This document shows positions 27,526 through 36,552 of a stretch of DNA of 64,000 nucleotides, in pieces. The DNA is from Methylomonas koyamae (lineage in GTDB: Bacteria; Pseudomonadota; Gammaproteobacteria; Methylococcales; Methylomonadaceae): contig NZ_AP019777.1 of assembly GCF_019669905.1 (NCBI RefSeq), positions 1,984,001 through 2,048,000 of the forward strand. The letters run 5' to 3'. The stretch's first letter is position 1, and every line of letters starts with the position of its first letter. A program made the translations under genes and the position numbers. Under the pieces are notes generated by a model. That model had not been told where the DNA came from and did not search any database. It worked only from the letters and a program-made list of their open reading frames with translations.

Positions 27526-29247
27526 TCAGCCGGCCAACGATTTTTCGATATAGCGCTGGCGTTTTTTCGGCGCGATTTTATCGACTTCGACCATGATCAG
27601 GCTGTCGATGCAATTGTTGAAGTCCGGGTCGATATTGAAATCGATGAAATGGCAGCCCTTGTCCACGCACAATTCCACGTATTGCTTGTACAAGGTCGGT
27701 ACTTTGACGCCGAGCTTTTTCAATTCGCTATTCAACACTTTGAAGCTGGTCGAATAGTCGGCATTGAATTCGCTGGCGGCGAAGGCCCGGCCGGCCTCGG
27801 AAATGACGAACGGCTTTCTGGCCTTGGTTTGATGCGGCTCGGCGCCGAATTGCTGGCGGTAAAAGCCGATGATCAATTCCTTGGCAGCGTGCGGATAGGC
27901 GTTGCTGATGCTGACCGGGCCGAACAGGTATTTGATGTCCGGCCGTTCCCGCAGATAAGCGCCGATGCCGTACCACAAGTAATCCAGGCTATGTTGGCCC
28001 CAATAACGCGGTTGGACGAAGCTGCGGCCAAGCTCGATGCTGTTGGGCAGATAGTCCACGAACTCGCCGCGCAAATCGAATAGGGTCTGCGTATAAAATC
28101 CGTCGATGCCGTGGCTGGCCATGATGGCCGGGCCGTCGCCGATACGGTAGGCGCCGACGATTTCCAGATCGTTGTCGTCCCACAACACGATGTGGCTGTA
28201 GTAAATATCGAACTTATCCAAGTCCAGGGCCAGGCCGGTGCCTTCTTCCACTGTGCGGAAGGTCAATTCCCGCAGCCGGGCAATTTCCTGCATGACCGGG
28301 CAGTCGTCGCGGAACCGGTATAAAAAAATCTTTTTGCCGTCGCGGGTTTCGCCCAGCAGGCGAGATTGGAACAAGGCCTTTTTGACCGCCTTGGTATCCG
28401 ACGGGTGGACGACGGTGGCGACGGTGTCGAACAGCGGCGCTTTGTTTTTCTTTCCCAGGTTCTGCACGTGTTTGCGGAAGCGCTGGCTCAGTTGTTTGTT
28501 GGTTTCGGTACTGTCGGCGAGCGCTTGATACGGCACCGGCGCGCCGACCAGGAATTTGATTTCCTGGCCTTTCTTGTTGAACATTTCCTTAACCAGCAAC
28601 ATCGTGCCCAACGGTTTGTAAAGCGTCGATGCGCTGTAAAACAAGGCCGAATTCTTGGCTTTGATATAAATTGGCAACACCGGCGCTTGCGTCTTGCGCG
28701 CCAGTTTGACGAAGCCGCTTTGCCAGGCGCCGTCGCGGATGCCCTTCGGCGTGATGCGCGAGACTTCGCCGGCCGGGAAGAAAATCACGGCTTCTTCGTG
28801 TTCCAGCGCATCGATCATCGTCTTGTAAACGTCCTTGAATTTCTTTTTTTCCGACAGCACGTCGACCGGTAGGAAGATCGATTGCAACGGTTCCATATGC
28901 GATAACACGCGGTTGGCGACAATTCGCACGTCGGGCCGGACCGAGCGGATCAGTTTGACTAAAGCCAGCCCATCCAGCGTGCCGATCGGGTGGTTGGCGA
29001 CGATGATCAGCCGGCCTTCGGCCGGGATGTTGTTGTAAGAATCGTTACCGACCTGGTAACTGAAGTTGAAGTATTTCAGCAGTTTGTCTAAAAATGCAAA
29101 GCCGCGTAAATGCTGGTTTTTGCGGATCACGTCGTTGAAATCGTCTTCGTGGATCAGCTTTTTCAAAGCTTTAACCACCAATTTGTTGTCCTTGCCTAAT
29201 TTGAAGTCGGGGTAGGTTTCATGCAGTATGCGTTCGGCGTCGATCAT
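27526..29247 (-). CDS. Two-domain acyltransferase, OlsF-like (ornithine-lipid-synthase type)
   Basis: The 573-residue protein joins two parts. Residues 60-280 form a PlsC-type acyltransferase (NHPIGTLDG at 85-93, then FFPAGEVSR). Residues about 310-573 resemble the hemolysin/OlsB-type N-acyltransferase of the GNAT superfamily (FRDDCPVMQEIARLRELTFR, LWDDNDLEIVGAYRIG, ELGRSFVQP). This order matches bifunctional OlsF ornithine lipid synthases, which N- and O-acylate ornithine. An amino-lipid or lysophospholipid role is an inference; the amino acid acceptor cannot be read from sequence. Confidence 0.7.
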   Translation of the reverse strand: MIDAERILHETYPDFKLGKDNKLVVKALKKLIHEDDFNDVIRKNQHLRGFAFLDKLLKYFNFSYQVGNDSYNNIPAEGRLIIVANHPIGTLDGLALVKLIRSVRPDVRIVANRVLSHMEPLQSIFLPVDVLSEKKKFKDVYKTMIDALEHEEAVIFFPAGEVSRITPKGIRDGAWQSGFVKLARKTQAPVLPIYIKAKNSALFYSASTLYKPLGTMLLVKEMFNKKGQEIKFLVGAPVPYQALADSTETNKQLSQRFRKHVQNLGKKNKAPLFDTVATVVHPSDTKAVKKALFQSRLLGETRDGKKIFLYRFRDDCPVMQEIARLRELTFRTVEEGTGLALDLDKFDIYYSHIVLWDDNDLEIVGAYRIGDGPAIMASHGIDGFYTQTLFDLRGEFVDYLPNSIELGRSFVQPRYWGQHSLDYLWYGIGAYLRERPDIKYLFGPVSISNAYPHAAKELIIGFYRQQFGAEPHQTKARKPFVISEAGRAFAASEFNADYSTSFKVLNSELKKLGVKVPTLYKQYVELCVDKGCHFIDFNIDPDFNNCIDSLIMVEVDKIAPKKRQRYIEKSLAG

Positions 29248-29370
29248 CGAAGAGAGTCCAGAAAAAACGGTATGGCGCGAATTCTAGACAGCGAATATGT
29301 CAGAAATATGTCAACAGTTGCAGCGGGTTGGGAAGCGGAGAATCAGCACTTTACCGAAAGGAGGGAAAGG

Positions 29371-29398
29371 CCGGCCTATCTTGTGGCAGACAGGCCGG
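29371..29398 (-). terminator. Hairpin downstream of the small minus-strand gene
   Basis: CCGGCCT (29371-29377) pairs with AGGCCGG (29392-29398) around a 14-base loop. It lies 13 bases past the stop of the 73-residue gene. On the minus strand it is followed by CCTTTCCC, a weak pyrimidine run. Confidence 0.45.
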
Positions 29399-29410
29399 TT
29401 ACCGGTAATG

Positions 29411-29632
29411 TCAACCCAGCTTCAGAAACTTGCCGATAAAACTGATTTGGCAGGGCTGGTGGGTGATCGACGAGGCTATGGTTTTTTGCGGTAAAAAATA
29501 AGAATCGAACAGCGAGGCGGCGTCGTGCGATTTTAAATTGGCGAATACTTCGTAACCTTTGTGCATTAAAAAAGTTTGGTTGATCTGTTCGGATAACGTA
29601 ATGGAATACGCGGATAAGGGAGGTTCGGACAT
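29411..29632 (-). CDS. Small hypothetical protein (73 aa)
   Basis: An excellent ribosome site (AGGAGA, eight bases before the ATG at 29632) supports a real gene. The product is soluble, with one Cys and no signal peptide or membrane helix, and I recognise no domain. A hairpin follows its stop. It stands alone 163 bases upstream of the acyltransferase gene on the same strand. A small regulatory or structural protein is possible, but nothing in the sequence names its role. Confidence 0.6.
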   Translation of the reverse strand: MSEPPLSAYSITLSEQINQTFLMHKGYEVFANLKSHDAASLFDSYFLPQKTIASSITHQPCQISFIGKFLKLG

Positions 29633-29837
29633 GGTGTTCTCCTGGCGGTTGAAAATGGCAAAACCATAATCCGATTAGGCGTAAAAGTCTGTTAGTCGAA
29701 TAGGGTATTTAAATTAAAGATTCGGGAAATTGGCGATTATTTGAAACGGTGCGCGGATTTATTCGATGGCAGAATTTCGACCGCGCCAAAATGGGTTTGT
29801 GCGGGGCCGGATTTTTGAGTAGGCGGGGCCGGGGTTG

Positions 29838-29855
29838 AACCCAAGCGCTTGGGTT
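29838..29855. repeat. 18-bp perfect palindrome downstream of pntB
   Basis: AACCCAAGCGCTTGGGTT (29838-29855) reads the same on both strands. With no spacer it is a poor RNA hairpin but a good protein-binding or replication-slippage site. It sits in the 282-base non-coding gap between the small gene and pntB. Confidence 0.6.
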
Positions 29856-29866
29856 ACGCTTGAATC

Positions 29867-29897
29867 CGGCCGCGGCGAAACGCTAACGCCGCGGCCG
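29867..29897 (-). terminator. Ten-bp GC-rich hairpin after pntB
   Basis: CGGCCGCGGC (29867-29876) pairs perfectly with GCCGCGGCCG (29888-29897), loop 11 bases, 17 bases beyond the pntB stop. No clear T-run follows on the minus strand. It is the likely end of the pntAB transcript. Confidence 0.55.
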
Positions 29898-29914
29898 AAG
29901 AGACTCCGTTACGG

Positions 29915-31303
29915 TCAGTCTTGCAAGGCTTTCAGTAAGGCCTGCAATTTATCGTTGGCGTCGCCGAACAACATCCGGGTATTTTCATGGACGAACAACG
30001 GGTTGCCGACGCCGGCATAACCCGAAGCCATCGACCGTTTCAAGACGATGGTCGTTCCGCCTTTCCAGCATTCCAGTACCGGCATGCCGGCAATCGGGCT
30101 GTTCGGGTCGTCCAAGGCCGACGGGTTGACGATGTCGTTGGCGCCGATGACGATAGAGACGTCGACGTGTGGAAAGTCCTCATTGATTTCGTCCATCTCG
30201 AACACGATGTCGTACGGCACCTTGGCTTCGGCCAGCAGCACGTTCATATGGCCCGGCATGCGGCCGGCGACCGGATGAATCGCGAAGCGGACTTTCTTGC
30301 CGTGGCTGGTCAGATACTTGGTGATTTCGTTGACCGTGTGCTGGGCTTGGGCGACGGCCATGCCATAGCCCGGGATGATGACGATCTCTTTCGAGTCGCG
30401 CAGCAATTGTGCGGTTTCCTCGACTTCGATCGGCTGCACTTCGCCGACCACTTCCGCCGCTTCGCCGCCGCCGCTGCCGAAACCGCCGGCGATCACGCTC
30501 AAGAAGTGGCGGTTCATCGCCCGGCACATGATGTAGCTCAGAATCGCACCGCTGGAGCCGACCAGCGCGCCGGTGACAATCAGCAGATCGTTGCTCAACA
30601 TGAAGCCGGTAGCCGCCGCTGCCCAGCCCGAGTAGCTGTTCAACATCGATACCACGACCGGCATGTCGGCGCCGCCGATGGCCATGACCATGTGCACGCC
30701 GAATACCAGCGCGATGGCGGTCATGATCAACAGCGGGGTCATGCCGCCGCCGCTTGCGCTGCCGTCCAGGAAGCTGCCGCCCAGAAAAAAGGTGGCGACG
30801 AACATGCCGAGGTTCAGCCAGTGCCGGGCCGGTAGCAATACCGGTTTGCCGTTGATTTTGCCGCACAGTTTACCGAAGGCGATCACCGAACCGGAGAAAG
30901 TCACCGCACCGATGAAGATGCCGATGTAAATTTCCAGCTCGTGGATGGTGCGCTCGACGCCGGTCAGCGTGTTGGAGTGGTCGAGAAAACTGGCGTAACC
31001 GACCAACACCGCCGCCATACCGACCAGGCTGTGCATCAATGCCACCAGCTCCGGCATTTGCGTCATTTCTACTTTGGCGGCGGCGCGGGCGCCGATGGCG
31101 CCGCCGATCAGCAAGGCCACGCTCAAAATCGCATAAGCCGTGACGTTGCCGCTGAACACGGTGGCAATGATGGCGATGGCCATGCCGACCATGCCGAAAT
31201 AATTGCCGCGCCGGGAAGTGTCCTGCCGGCTCAAGCCGCTCAGGCTGAGGATGAAAAGAATCGAAGCCGCAATATAGGCCATGGTTACCATTCCGTTAGA
31301 CAT
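29915..31303 (-). CDS. pntB: NAD(P) transhydrogenase subunit beta
   Basis: This 462-residue inner membrane protein has about eight membrane helices over residues 1-260 and a C-terminal NADP(H)-binding domain (from about 285, [19 protein letters not shown]; later [22 protein letters not shown] and DINP-like GANDIVNP). With PntA it uses the proton gradient to drive NADH to NADPH. NADPH supply is important in methylotrophs. It begins 10 bases after pntA with a TAGGAGAAA ribosome site. Confidence 0.95.
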   Translation of the reverse strand: MSNGMVTMAYIAASILFILSLSGLSRQDTSRRGNYFGMVGMAIAIIATVFSGNVTAYAILSVALLIGGAIGARAAAKVEMTQMPELVALMHSLVGMAAVLVGYASFLDHSNTLTGVERTIHELEIYIGIFIGAVTFSGSVIAFGKLCGKINGKPVLLPARHWLNLGMFVATFFLGGSFLDGSASGGGMTPLLIMTAIALVFGVHMVMAIGGADMPVVVSMLNSYSGWAAAATGFMLSNDLLIVTGALVGSSGAILSYIMCRAMNRHFLSVIAGGFGSGGGEAAEVVGEVQPIEVEETAQLLRDSKEIVIIPGYGMAVAQAQHTVNEITKYLTSHGKKVRFAIHPVAGRMPGHMNVLLAEAKVPYDIVFEMDEINEDFPHVDVSIVIGANDIVNPSALDDPNSPIAGMPVLECWKGGTTIVLKRSMASGYAGVGNPLFVHENTRMLFGDANDKLQALLKALQD

Positions 31304-31313
31304 TGCGTTTCTC

Positions 31314-32873
31314 CTATTTTCTGAACATGGCGAGCATGCGCCGGGTGACCAGGAAGCCGCCGGCGATGTTGATCGAGGCGATCAGGATCGCCAATCCGGA
31401 CAGGCCGGCGACGATTTCGGTCGTGGACGAGACTTGCACCAGGGCGCCGATGACGATGATGCCGCTGATGGCATTGGTCACGCTCATCAACGGCGTGTGC
31501 AATGACGGCGTCACGTTCCAGATCACCATGTAACCGACGAAGCAGGCTAAGACGAACACGGTGAAATGGGCCAGAAACGAGGCTGGTGCCACGGCGCCGG
31601 CGCCGAACAGCGCCAGGCCGGCCAACACCATCGGCAAAAACTGGCGTACCGGTTCCGGCAATAACGGTTTTTTCGGTTCCGTAGCCACTGCAGCGGATGC
31701 CGCCGCGGCCGCTTTGGGTGCTGCCGATAACTGCGGCGGCGGAGGCGGCCAGGTGATTTTGCCTTCTTTAATAACGGTAGCGCCGCGTATTACTTCGTCG
31801 TCGAAATTGACGTTCAAGGTGCCGTCCTTATTCGGACATAAGTCGGTCAACAAGTGGCGCAGGTTGGTGGCGTAGAGCTGGCTGGACTGATTGGCCAGGC
31901 GGCTGGGTAGGTTGGTGTAACCGATGATGGTGACGCCGTGTTTGACCACGACCTGGTTTTTCTCGGTCAGCGCGCAATTGCCGCCTTGCTCGGCGGCCAA
32001 GTCGACGATGACGCTGCCCGGCTTCATCGAAGCCACCATCTCGGCCGTGATCAGTTCCGGCGCCGGCTTGCCCGGAATCAAGGCCGTCGTGACGATGATG
32101 TCGACTTCCTTGGCCTGCTGGGCGAACAACGCCATTTCGGCTGCGATGAATTCCTTGGACATCACTTTGGCGTAGCCGCCGCTGCCGGAACCGTCTTCTT
32201 TGAAATCCAGCATCAGGAATTCGGCGTCCATACTTTCGATTTGTTCTTTCACTTCCGGCCGGGTGTCGAAGGCGCGGACGATGGCGCCCATGCCCTTGGC
32301 GGCGCCGATCGCGGCCAGACCGGCCACGCCGGCGCCGATCACCAGCACTTTGGCCGGCGGAATCTTGCCGGCGGCGGTGATTTGGCCGGTGAAGAAACGG
32401 CCGAAATGTTGGGCGGCTTCGACGATGGCGCGGTAACCGGCGATATTGGCCATCGAGCTCAACGCGTCCATTTTCTGCGCCCGCGACATGCGCGGTACGC
32501 TGTCCATCGCCAATACCGTGGCGTTTTTGGCTGCCAGTTTCTGCATCAGCGCTTCGTTTTGCGCCGGCCAGATGAAGCTGATTAAATGTTGCCCGTCGCG
32601 CAGCAATTCGGCTTCGTCGACGCCTAGTTGCGGATGCTGCTGCGGGGCGCGGACTTTCATGACGATGTCGCTTTGCTGCCACAGTTCCTGGGCCGTTCCG
32701 ACAATCTGCACTCCGGCCGCACGATAAGCGTCGTCGGAGATATTGGCGTCGGCGCCGGCACCGCTTTCCAGCAGGACTTCGAACCCCAGCTTTATTATTT
32801 TTTCCGCGGCTTCGGGCGTCGTGGCGACGCGTTTTTCGCCGTCGTAGACTTCTTTGGGAACACCGATTTTCAT
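31314..32873 (-). CDS. pntA: NAD(P) transhydrogenase subunit alpha (full-length, E. coli type)
   Basis: This 519-residue protein combines the NAD(H)-binding domain ([21 protein letters not shown] start; [23 protein letters not shown] near 170) with a C-terminal membrane part of about three to four helices (from about 400). This is the undivided PntA type of gammaproteobacteria rather than the split PntAA/PntAB type. An Ala/Pro-rich linker (about 375-395) joins the two. It is first in the pntAB operon. Confidence 0.95.
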   Translation of the reverse strand: MKIGVPKEVYDGEKRVATTPEAAEKIIKLGFEVLLESGAGADANISDDAYRAAGVQIVGTAQELWQQSDIVMKVRAPQQHPQLGVDEAELLRDGQHLISFIWPAQNEALMQKLAAKNATVLAMDSVPRMSRAQKMDALSSMANIAGYRAIVEAAQHFGRFFTGQITAAGKIPPAKVLVIGAGVAGLAAIGAAKGMGAIVRAFDTRPEVKEQIESMDAEFLMLDFKEDGSGSGGYAKVMSKEFIAAEMALFAQQAKEVDIIVTTALIPGKPAPELITAEMVASMKPGSVIVDLAAEQGGNCALTEKNQVVVKHGVTIIGYTNLPSRLANQSSQLYATNLRHLLTDLCPNKDGTLNVNFDDEVIRGATVIKEGKITWPPPPPQLSAAPKAAAAASAAVATEPKKPLLPEPVRQFLPMVLAGLALFGAGAVAPASFLAHFTVFVLACFVGYMVIWNVTPSLHTPLMSVTNAISGIIVIGALVQVSSTTEIVAGLSGLAILIASINIAGGFLVTRRMLAMFRK

Positions 32874-32933
32874 GATTTCTCCTGTTATGTGGAGGGAAAT
32901 TACGGATTGGATAGGCCGAAAAACCCGCGGGCG

Positions 32934-32962
32934 AGAATAGGTGATTGATTTGGTTTTATCAA
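32934..32962 (-). promoter_or_regulatory. Candidate sigma70 promoter for pntAB
   Basis: On the minus strand TTGATA (32957-32962) and TATTCT (32934-32939) are spaced by 17 bases, giving a start near 32927 and a leader of about 54 bases. The -35 element overlaps an inverted repeat ATTGAT-8-ATCAAT (32944-32963), which could be an operator. Confidence 0.55.
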
Positions 32963-33030
32963 TTGTTTTCTGTGCCGAACCGGATTTAAGCTATCATCCG
33001 CAACCTACCCGTGCCGTTGCTAATTTGACG

Positions 33031-33957
33031 ATGAAAATTTTGGTGGTTGACGATAGCAAAGCGATCCGACAGCTTGCTGCCGAGTGTTTGCAGGACATGG
33101 GCCACGAGGTGGCATTTGCCGAAAACGGCGCCGATTCGCTGCAATACGTCGCCGACCATGATGTGGATTTAATCCTGATGGATGTGGAGATGCCGCATTT
33201 GAGCGGGTTCGAAGCCACCAAGGCGATTCGGGAACTGAAGAAAGCCGATTGGTTTCCGGTGATCTTTCTGACCGTACACGACGACGACGCGTCTTTCGTC
33301 AACGGCGTGTTGTCCGGCGGCGACGCCTATCTGGCCAAACCGTTGAATCCGCTACGCCTGCGCTACACGATAATGGCGATGGAACGGATTTACATGATGC
33401 GGGCGAAACTGCAGCAGACCCAAATGGAACTGCAGCGGGTTAACCGCGAATTGGAGCGCTTGACGCTGGTCGACCAACTCACCGGCTTGGGCAACCGCCG
33501 CCAGTTCGATGTTAATTTCCCCTTGCAGTTTACGTTGGCCCAGCGTACCAAATTGCCGTTAACCCTGCTGATTTGCGACATCGATTACTTCAAGCAGTAC
33601 AACGATAGCCGCGGCCATCCGCAAGGCGACGTTTGTTTGGTCGAAGTGGCGAACACTATTTCGGCCCAATTGCAGCGCGACAACGATCTGATCTGCCGTT
33701 ACGGCGGCGAGGAGTTTGCTGCGGTATTGCCGGGGACGCCCTTGTCCGAGGCCAGGCGGCTGGCGGAAGCGATTCGTCGGGATGTCTGGAACAAGCAGTT
33801 GCCGCACGAAGTGGCGCCGGAGCGGCGTATCAGCCTCAGCCTGGGGCTGGCGACTTTCGTCGGGCAATACAAAACGCCGCACGCGATGTTGGAAGCAGCC
33901 GATGCCGCGTTATACAAAGCCAAACAAAACGGCCGCAACCGCGTCGAGATCGATTGA
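33031..33957 (+). CDS. Response regulator with diguanylate cyclase (REC-GGDEF)
   Basis: The ATG at 33031 gives 308 residues starting with a receiver domain (MKILVVDDSK; phospho-Asp at D51; Lys in LAKPLNP near 103). A helical linker (about 120-145) leads to a GGDEF domain (TLVDQLTGLGNRRQFD). The active loop is GGEEF at 225-229. An RxxD product-inhibition site (RDND, 216-219) stands exactly five residues before it, so it is likely an active cyclase with feedback control. No histidine kinase is adjacent. The next gene starts four bases after its stop, which puts this regulator at the head of the nucleotidyltransferase-HAD-RFAP cluster. Confidence 0.92.
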   Translation: MKILVVDDSKAIRQLAAECLQDMGHEVAFAENGADSLQYVADHDVDLILMDVEMPHLSGFEATKAIRELKKADWFPVIFLTVHDDDASFVNGVLSGGDAYLAKPLNPLRLRYTIMAMERIYMMRAKLQQTQMELQRVNRELERLTLVDQLTGLGNRRQFDVNFPLQFTLAQRTKLPLTLLICDIDYFKQYNDSRGHPQGDVCLVEVANTISAQLQRDNDLICRYGGEEFAAVLPGTPLSEARRLAEAIRRDVWNKQLPHEVAPERRISLSLGLATFVGQYKTPHAMLEAADAALYKAKQNGRNRVEID

Positions 33958-33961
33958 GCTC

Positions 33962-34885
33962 GTGTATTTAGCCAAAGACTTCGTCGAAACCGCGGAAGGC
34001 CTGATCTTTGCTGTGGTCAGCAACGGCTTGGAGCAGGGCAAGGTGCTGTGCTTTTTACGCTATCTGCGTATCGACGGCTGCTGGCGCAAAGCCGGCACCG
34101 ACTTTGCCAACGATTTCCTGCGCCAATCTTATCCGCACTACCTACATTACTCGTCGGCGATCGATGCCGAGGTGCATGCGGTGCCAGCCGCGGCAGTGGT
34201 CCGCCATTACCAACCCCGCAGGCAACTGGAGGCACTGTTGCGGCAGCAGCCTACCGATGCCGTGTTGGCCGATCTGCAGCATTTGTGCCGGCTGTTTGCC
34301 GACAGCGGTTTGCAACTGGACCAATTCGGCGTCACCGGGTCGTTGCTGGTGGGTATGCAAAACCACGATTCCGATATCGATCTGGTGTGTTACGGCCGCG
34401 ACCAGTTTCACCGCGCCCGGTTTAGCGTACAGGCTTTGATTGCCCAGGACCGGATTCAGGCCTTAAACGATAGCGATTGGCTGGAGGCCTATCGCCGCCG
34501 CGCCTGCGATTTTGCGCTGGACGACTATATCTGGCACGAACAACGCAAATACAACAAAGGCATGCTCAACCAACGCAAGTTCGATTTGTCGCTGCTGTGC
34601 GCTGTCGATGTTGCCGGCGGCCGCTACCGCAAGCTGGGCTTTGCCCGGATCGAAGCCGAAGTGGCGGACGACCGATTCAGTTTCGATTACCCGGCTTGTT
34701 TCCCGCTCAAGCACGCCGAGATCGGTAGCGTGGTTTGTTTTACCGCGACTTATAACGGTCAGGCCCAAAAAGGCGAATGGATCGAAGCCGCCGGCTGGAT
34801 CGAAATTGACGAACAAGGCTGCCAGCGGCTGGTGGTCGGTTCGACCCGCGAAGCCATCGGCGAATACATCAAAGTGTTGCGGTGA
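33962..34885 (+). CDS. Pol-beta-superfamily nucleotidyltransferase
   Basis: The GTG at 33962 is the best start, four bases past the previous stop; longer frames run inside the cyclase gene. The 307-residue product has a nucleotidyltransferase core: GS at 126-127 (FGVTGSLLVG) and the Asp pair of DSDID (D138 and D140) for two metals. A third Asp is probably in KFDLSLL. This is the outline of the archaeal-type predicted nucleotidyltransferases. N- and C-terminal parts are not recognised. Its stop overlaps the HAD gene (GTGA). A role in making or modifying the cofactor of the RFAP pathway is inferred from position only. Confidence 0.7.
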   Translation: MYLAKDFVETAEGLIFAVVSNGLEQGKVLCFLRYLRIDGCWRKAGTDFANDFLRQSYPHYLHYSSAIDAEVHAVPAAAVVRHYQPRRQLEALLRQQPTDAVLADLQHLCRLFADSGLQLDQFGVTGSLLVGMQNHDSDIDLVCYGRDQFHRARFSVQALIAQDRIQALNDSDWLEAYRRRACDFALDDYIWHEQRKYNKGMLNQRKFDLSLLCAVDVAGGRYRKLGFARIEAEVADDRFSFDYPACFPLKHAEIGSVVCFTATYNGQAQKGEWIEAAGWIEIDEQGCQRLVVGSTREAIGEYIKVLR

Positions 34886-35559
34886 ATAGGTTGCGGTTGG
34901 CGGCGTTGATATTCGACATGGACGGTTTGGTGCTGGACACCGAGACCACTTATTTCGCGGCTTGGCGCCGGGCGGCGGCAGATATCGGATGCGAGTTGAC
35001 CGAGCAGTTTTGCGCCGGCCTGTCGGGCTGTTCCGGGGAAATCGTCCGGCAACGCTTGCAGGATTATTGCGGCGCCGAATTCGACGTCGCCGCGTTTCAG
35101 CAGTTGAGCGGCGTTTACTGGACGCGGCATGTAGAACGCCACGGCATAGCCGTCAAGCCGGGTTTCCGGGCGGCGCTGGCAGCGGCCGACCGCCGCGGTT
35201 TGAATTACGCGCTGGCGACCAACAGCCGCCGCGCCAATGCCGAGCGTTGCCTGCAAGCGGCTGGCTTGCAACAAGTGTTTTCCGTCATCGTGACTGCCGA
35301 TAATGCGATGCAGCCTAAGCCGGCGCCGGACCTGTTTCTGCGCGCGGCGGAGGCGTTGGCCTGCCCGATTGCCGATTGTCTGGTATTGGAGGATTCGCCA
35401 GTCGGCGTCCGTGCGGCAAAAGCCGCCGGTGCGCGTTGCATTATGGTGCCGTCGGCCGCAGCGGCCGAGCCGGAGGCGGCCGAGCTGGCCGATCTGGTGC
35501 TGGCCGATTTGTACCAGGTAGCCGATTTAATCTCGGCGCAAGGCCCGCTTCCGCTATAA
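34882..35559 (+). CDS. HAD-family hydrolase (phosphatase/mutase type)
   Basis: This 225-residue HAD subfamily IA protein has the nucleophile motif DMDG at 12-15 (FDMDGLVLDTE), an alpha-helical cap, motif II in ALATNSRR, motif III KPAPDLF and motif IV VLEDSPVGVRAA. Such enzymes act on sugar phosphates, pyridoxal phosphate or phosphoglycolate. The GTG start overlaps the preceding stop, so the pair is translationally coupled. It is 30 bases before the beta-RFAP synthase gene; it could provide a dephosphorylation step, which is inference. Confidence 0.85.
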   Translation: MNRLRLAALIFDMDGLVLDTETTYFAAWRRAAADIGCELTEQFCAGLSGCSGEIVRQRLQDYCGAEFDVAAFQQLSGVYWTRHVERHGIAVKPGFRAALAAADRRGLNYALATNSRRANAERCLQAAGLQQVFSVIVTADNAMQPKPAPDLFLRAAEALACPIADCLVLEDSPVGVRAAKAAGARCIMVPSAAAAEPEAAELADLVLADLYQVADLISAQGPLPL

Positions 35560-35589
35560 TGCCGCCTCATTTTTGCTAAGGGAATCCTG

Positions 35590-36552
35590 GTGGTGAAAGC
35601 GCAATTCCAAACAGTCACGGTGACCGCTCCGGCCCGGCTGCATATGGGGTTTATCGATCTGAGCGGCGGCTTGGGACGGCATTTCGGCAGCATCGGCGTA
35701 GCGTTGAACGAAATCAACACCCGGCTCAGCGTCAGCCTCGCCGACGAATTGACGGTGAGCGGGCCGGGCGCCGAACGGGCGCGCCGCTGCGTTGGCCGGT
35801 TTTGCGAATATGCGGGTGTGCCGGACCGGTTGCATATCGAAATCGCGGCGGCCATTCCAGAACATATCGGCCTGGGATCGGGCACGCAAATGGCGCTGGC
35901 GGTCGGTGCCGCAATTAACCGGTTTTACGGCCTGGGCCTGTCGGTCCGCGAGATTGCGCAATTGTCCGATCGCGGCGCGCGCTCCGGCATCGGCATTGGA
36001 ATTTTTGAGAAAGGTGGCGTCATCGTCGACGGCGGCCGCGGGCCCAATACCGCGACACCGCCGGTAATCGCGCAAATGGCGGTGCCGGAGCCGTGGCGCT
36101 TCATTCTGGTATTCGACCAGCGCGGCCAGGGTTTACATGGCGAACAAGAAGTCAGTGCGTTCAGCGAATTGCCGCCGTTTCCGCAGGCGCAAGCCGAACG
36201 CTTGTGTTATCTGTTGCTGATGCGCGGTTTGCCGGCCTTGGCGGAACAGGATCTGGCGCAATTCGGCGAAGTGATCACTCTGTTGCAGCAAGCGGTCGGC
36301 GAACATTTCGCGCCGGTGCAGGGTGGCGTGTTCACCAGCCCGGAAGTCGCCGCGGCAATGGCTTATCTGGCGGAGCAGGGCGCGGTCGCCATCGGCCAGA
36401 CCTCGTGGGGTCCGACCGGTTTTTGTGCCGTGGCCAGCCCGGAGGTTGCGGCTGGTTTGCTAACGGCATTGCAGCGGAAATTTGCCGGTTCGCCGTTGAG
36501 TTTCATGGTTGCCAGCGCCAGAAACCAGCCCGCCGAGCTCATCGGCGGTTAG
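35590..36552 (+). CDS. Beta-ribofuranosylaminobenzene 5'-phosphate synthase
   Basis: This 320-residue GHMP-kinase-like protein begins VTVTAPARLHMGFIDLSGGLGRHFGSIG, the signature of beta-RFAP synthase, and has IPEHIGLGSGTQMALAVG and RGARSGIGIGIFEKGG in the middle. The enzyme condenses p-aminobenzoate with PRPP, losing CO2 and pyrophosphate. It is the first committed step to tetrahydromethanopterin, used by bacterial methylotrophs for formaldehyde oxidation (called orf4 in Methylobacterium). GTG codons at 35590 and 35593 are both possible starts. It ends in a four-base overlap with the convergent soxZ gene. Confidence 0.9.
   Translation: MVKAQFQTVTVTAPARLHMGFIDLSGGLGRHFGSIGVALNEINTRLSVSLADELTVSGPGAERARRCVGRFCEYAGVPDRLHIEIAAAIPEHIGLGSGTQMALAVGAAINRFYGLGLSVREIAQLSDRGARSGIGIGIFEKGGVIVDGGRGPNTATPPVIAQMAVPEPWRFILVFDQRGQGLHGEQEVSAFSELPPFPQAQAERLCYLLLMRGLPALAEQDLAQFGEVITLLQQAVGEHFAPVQGGVFTSPEVAAAMAYLAEQGAVAIGQTSWGPTGFCAVASPEVAAGLLTALQRKFAGSPLSFMVASARNQPAELIGG

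Noticed and set aside
33716..33961. A longer N-terminus for the nucleotidyltransferase
   Set aside because: The extra codons lie inside the cyclase gene and read as Arg-rich shadow sequence. The GTG at 33962, four bases past the cyclase stop, is more natural.
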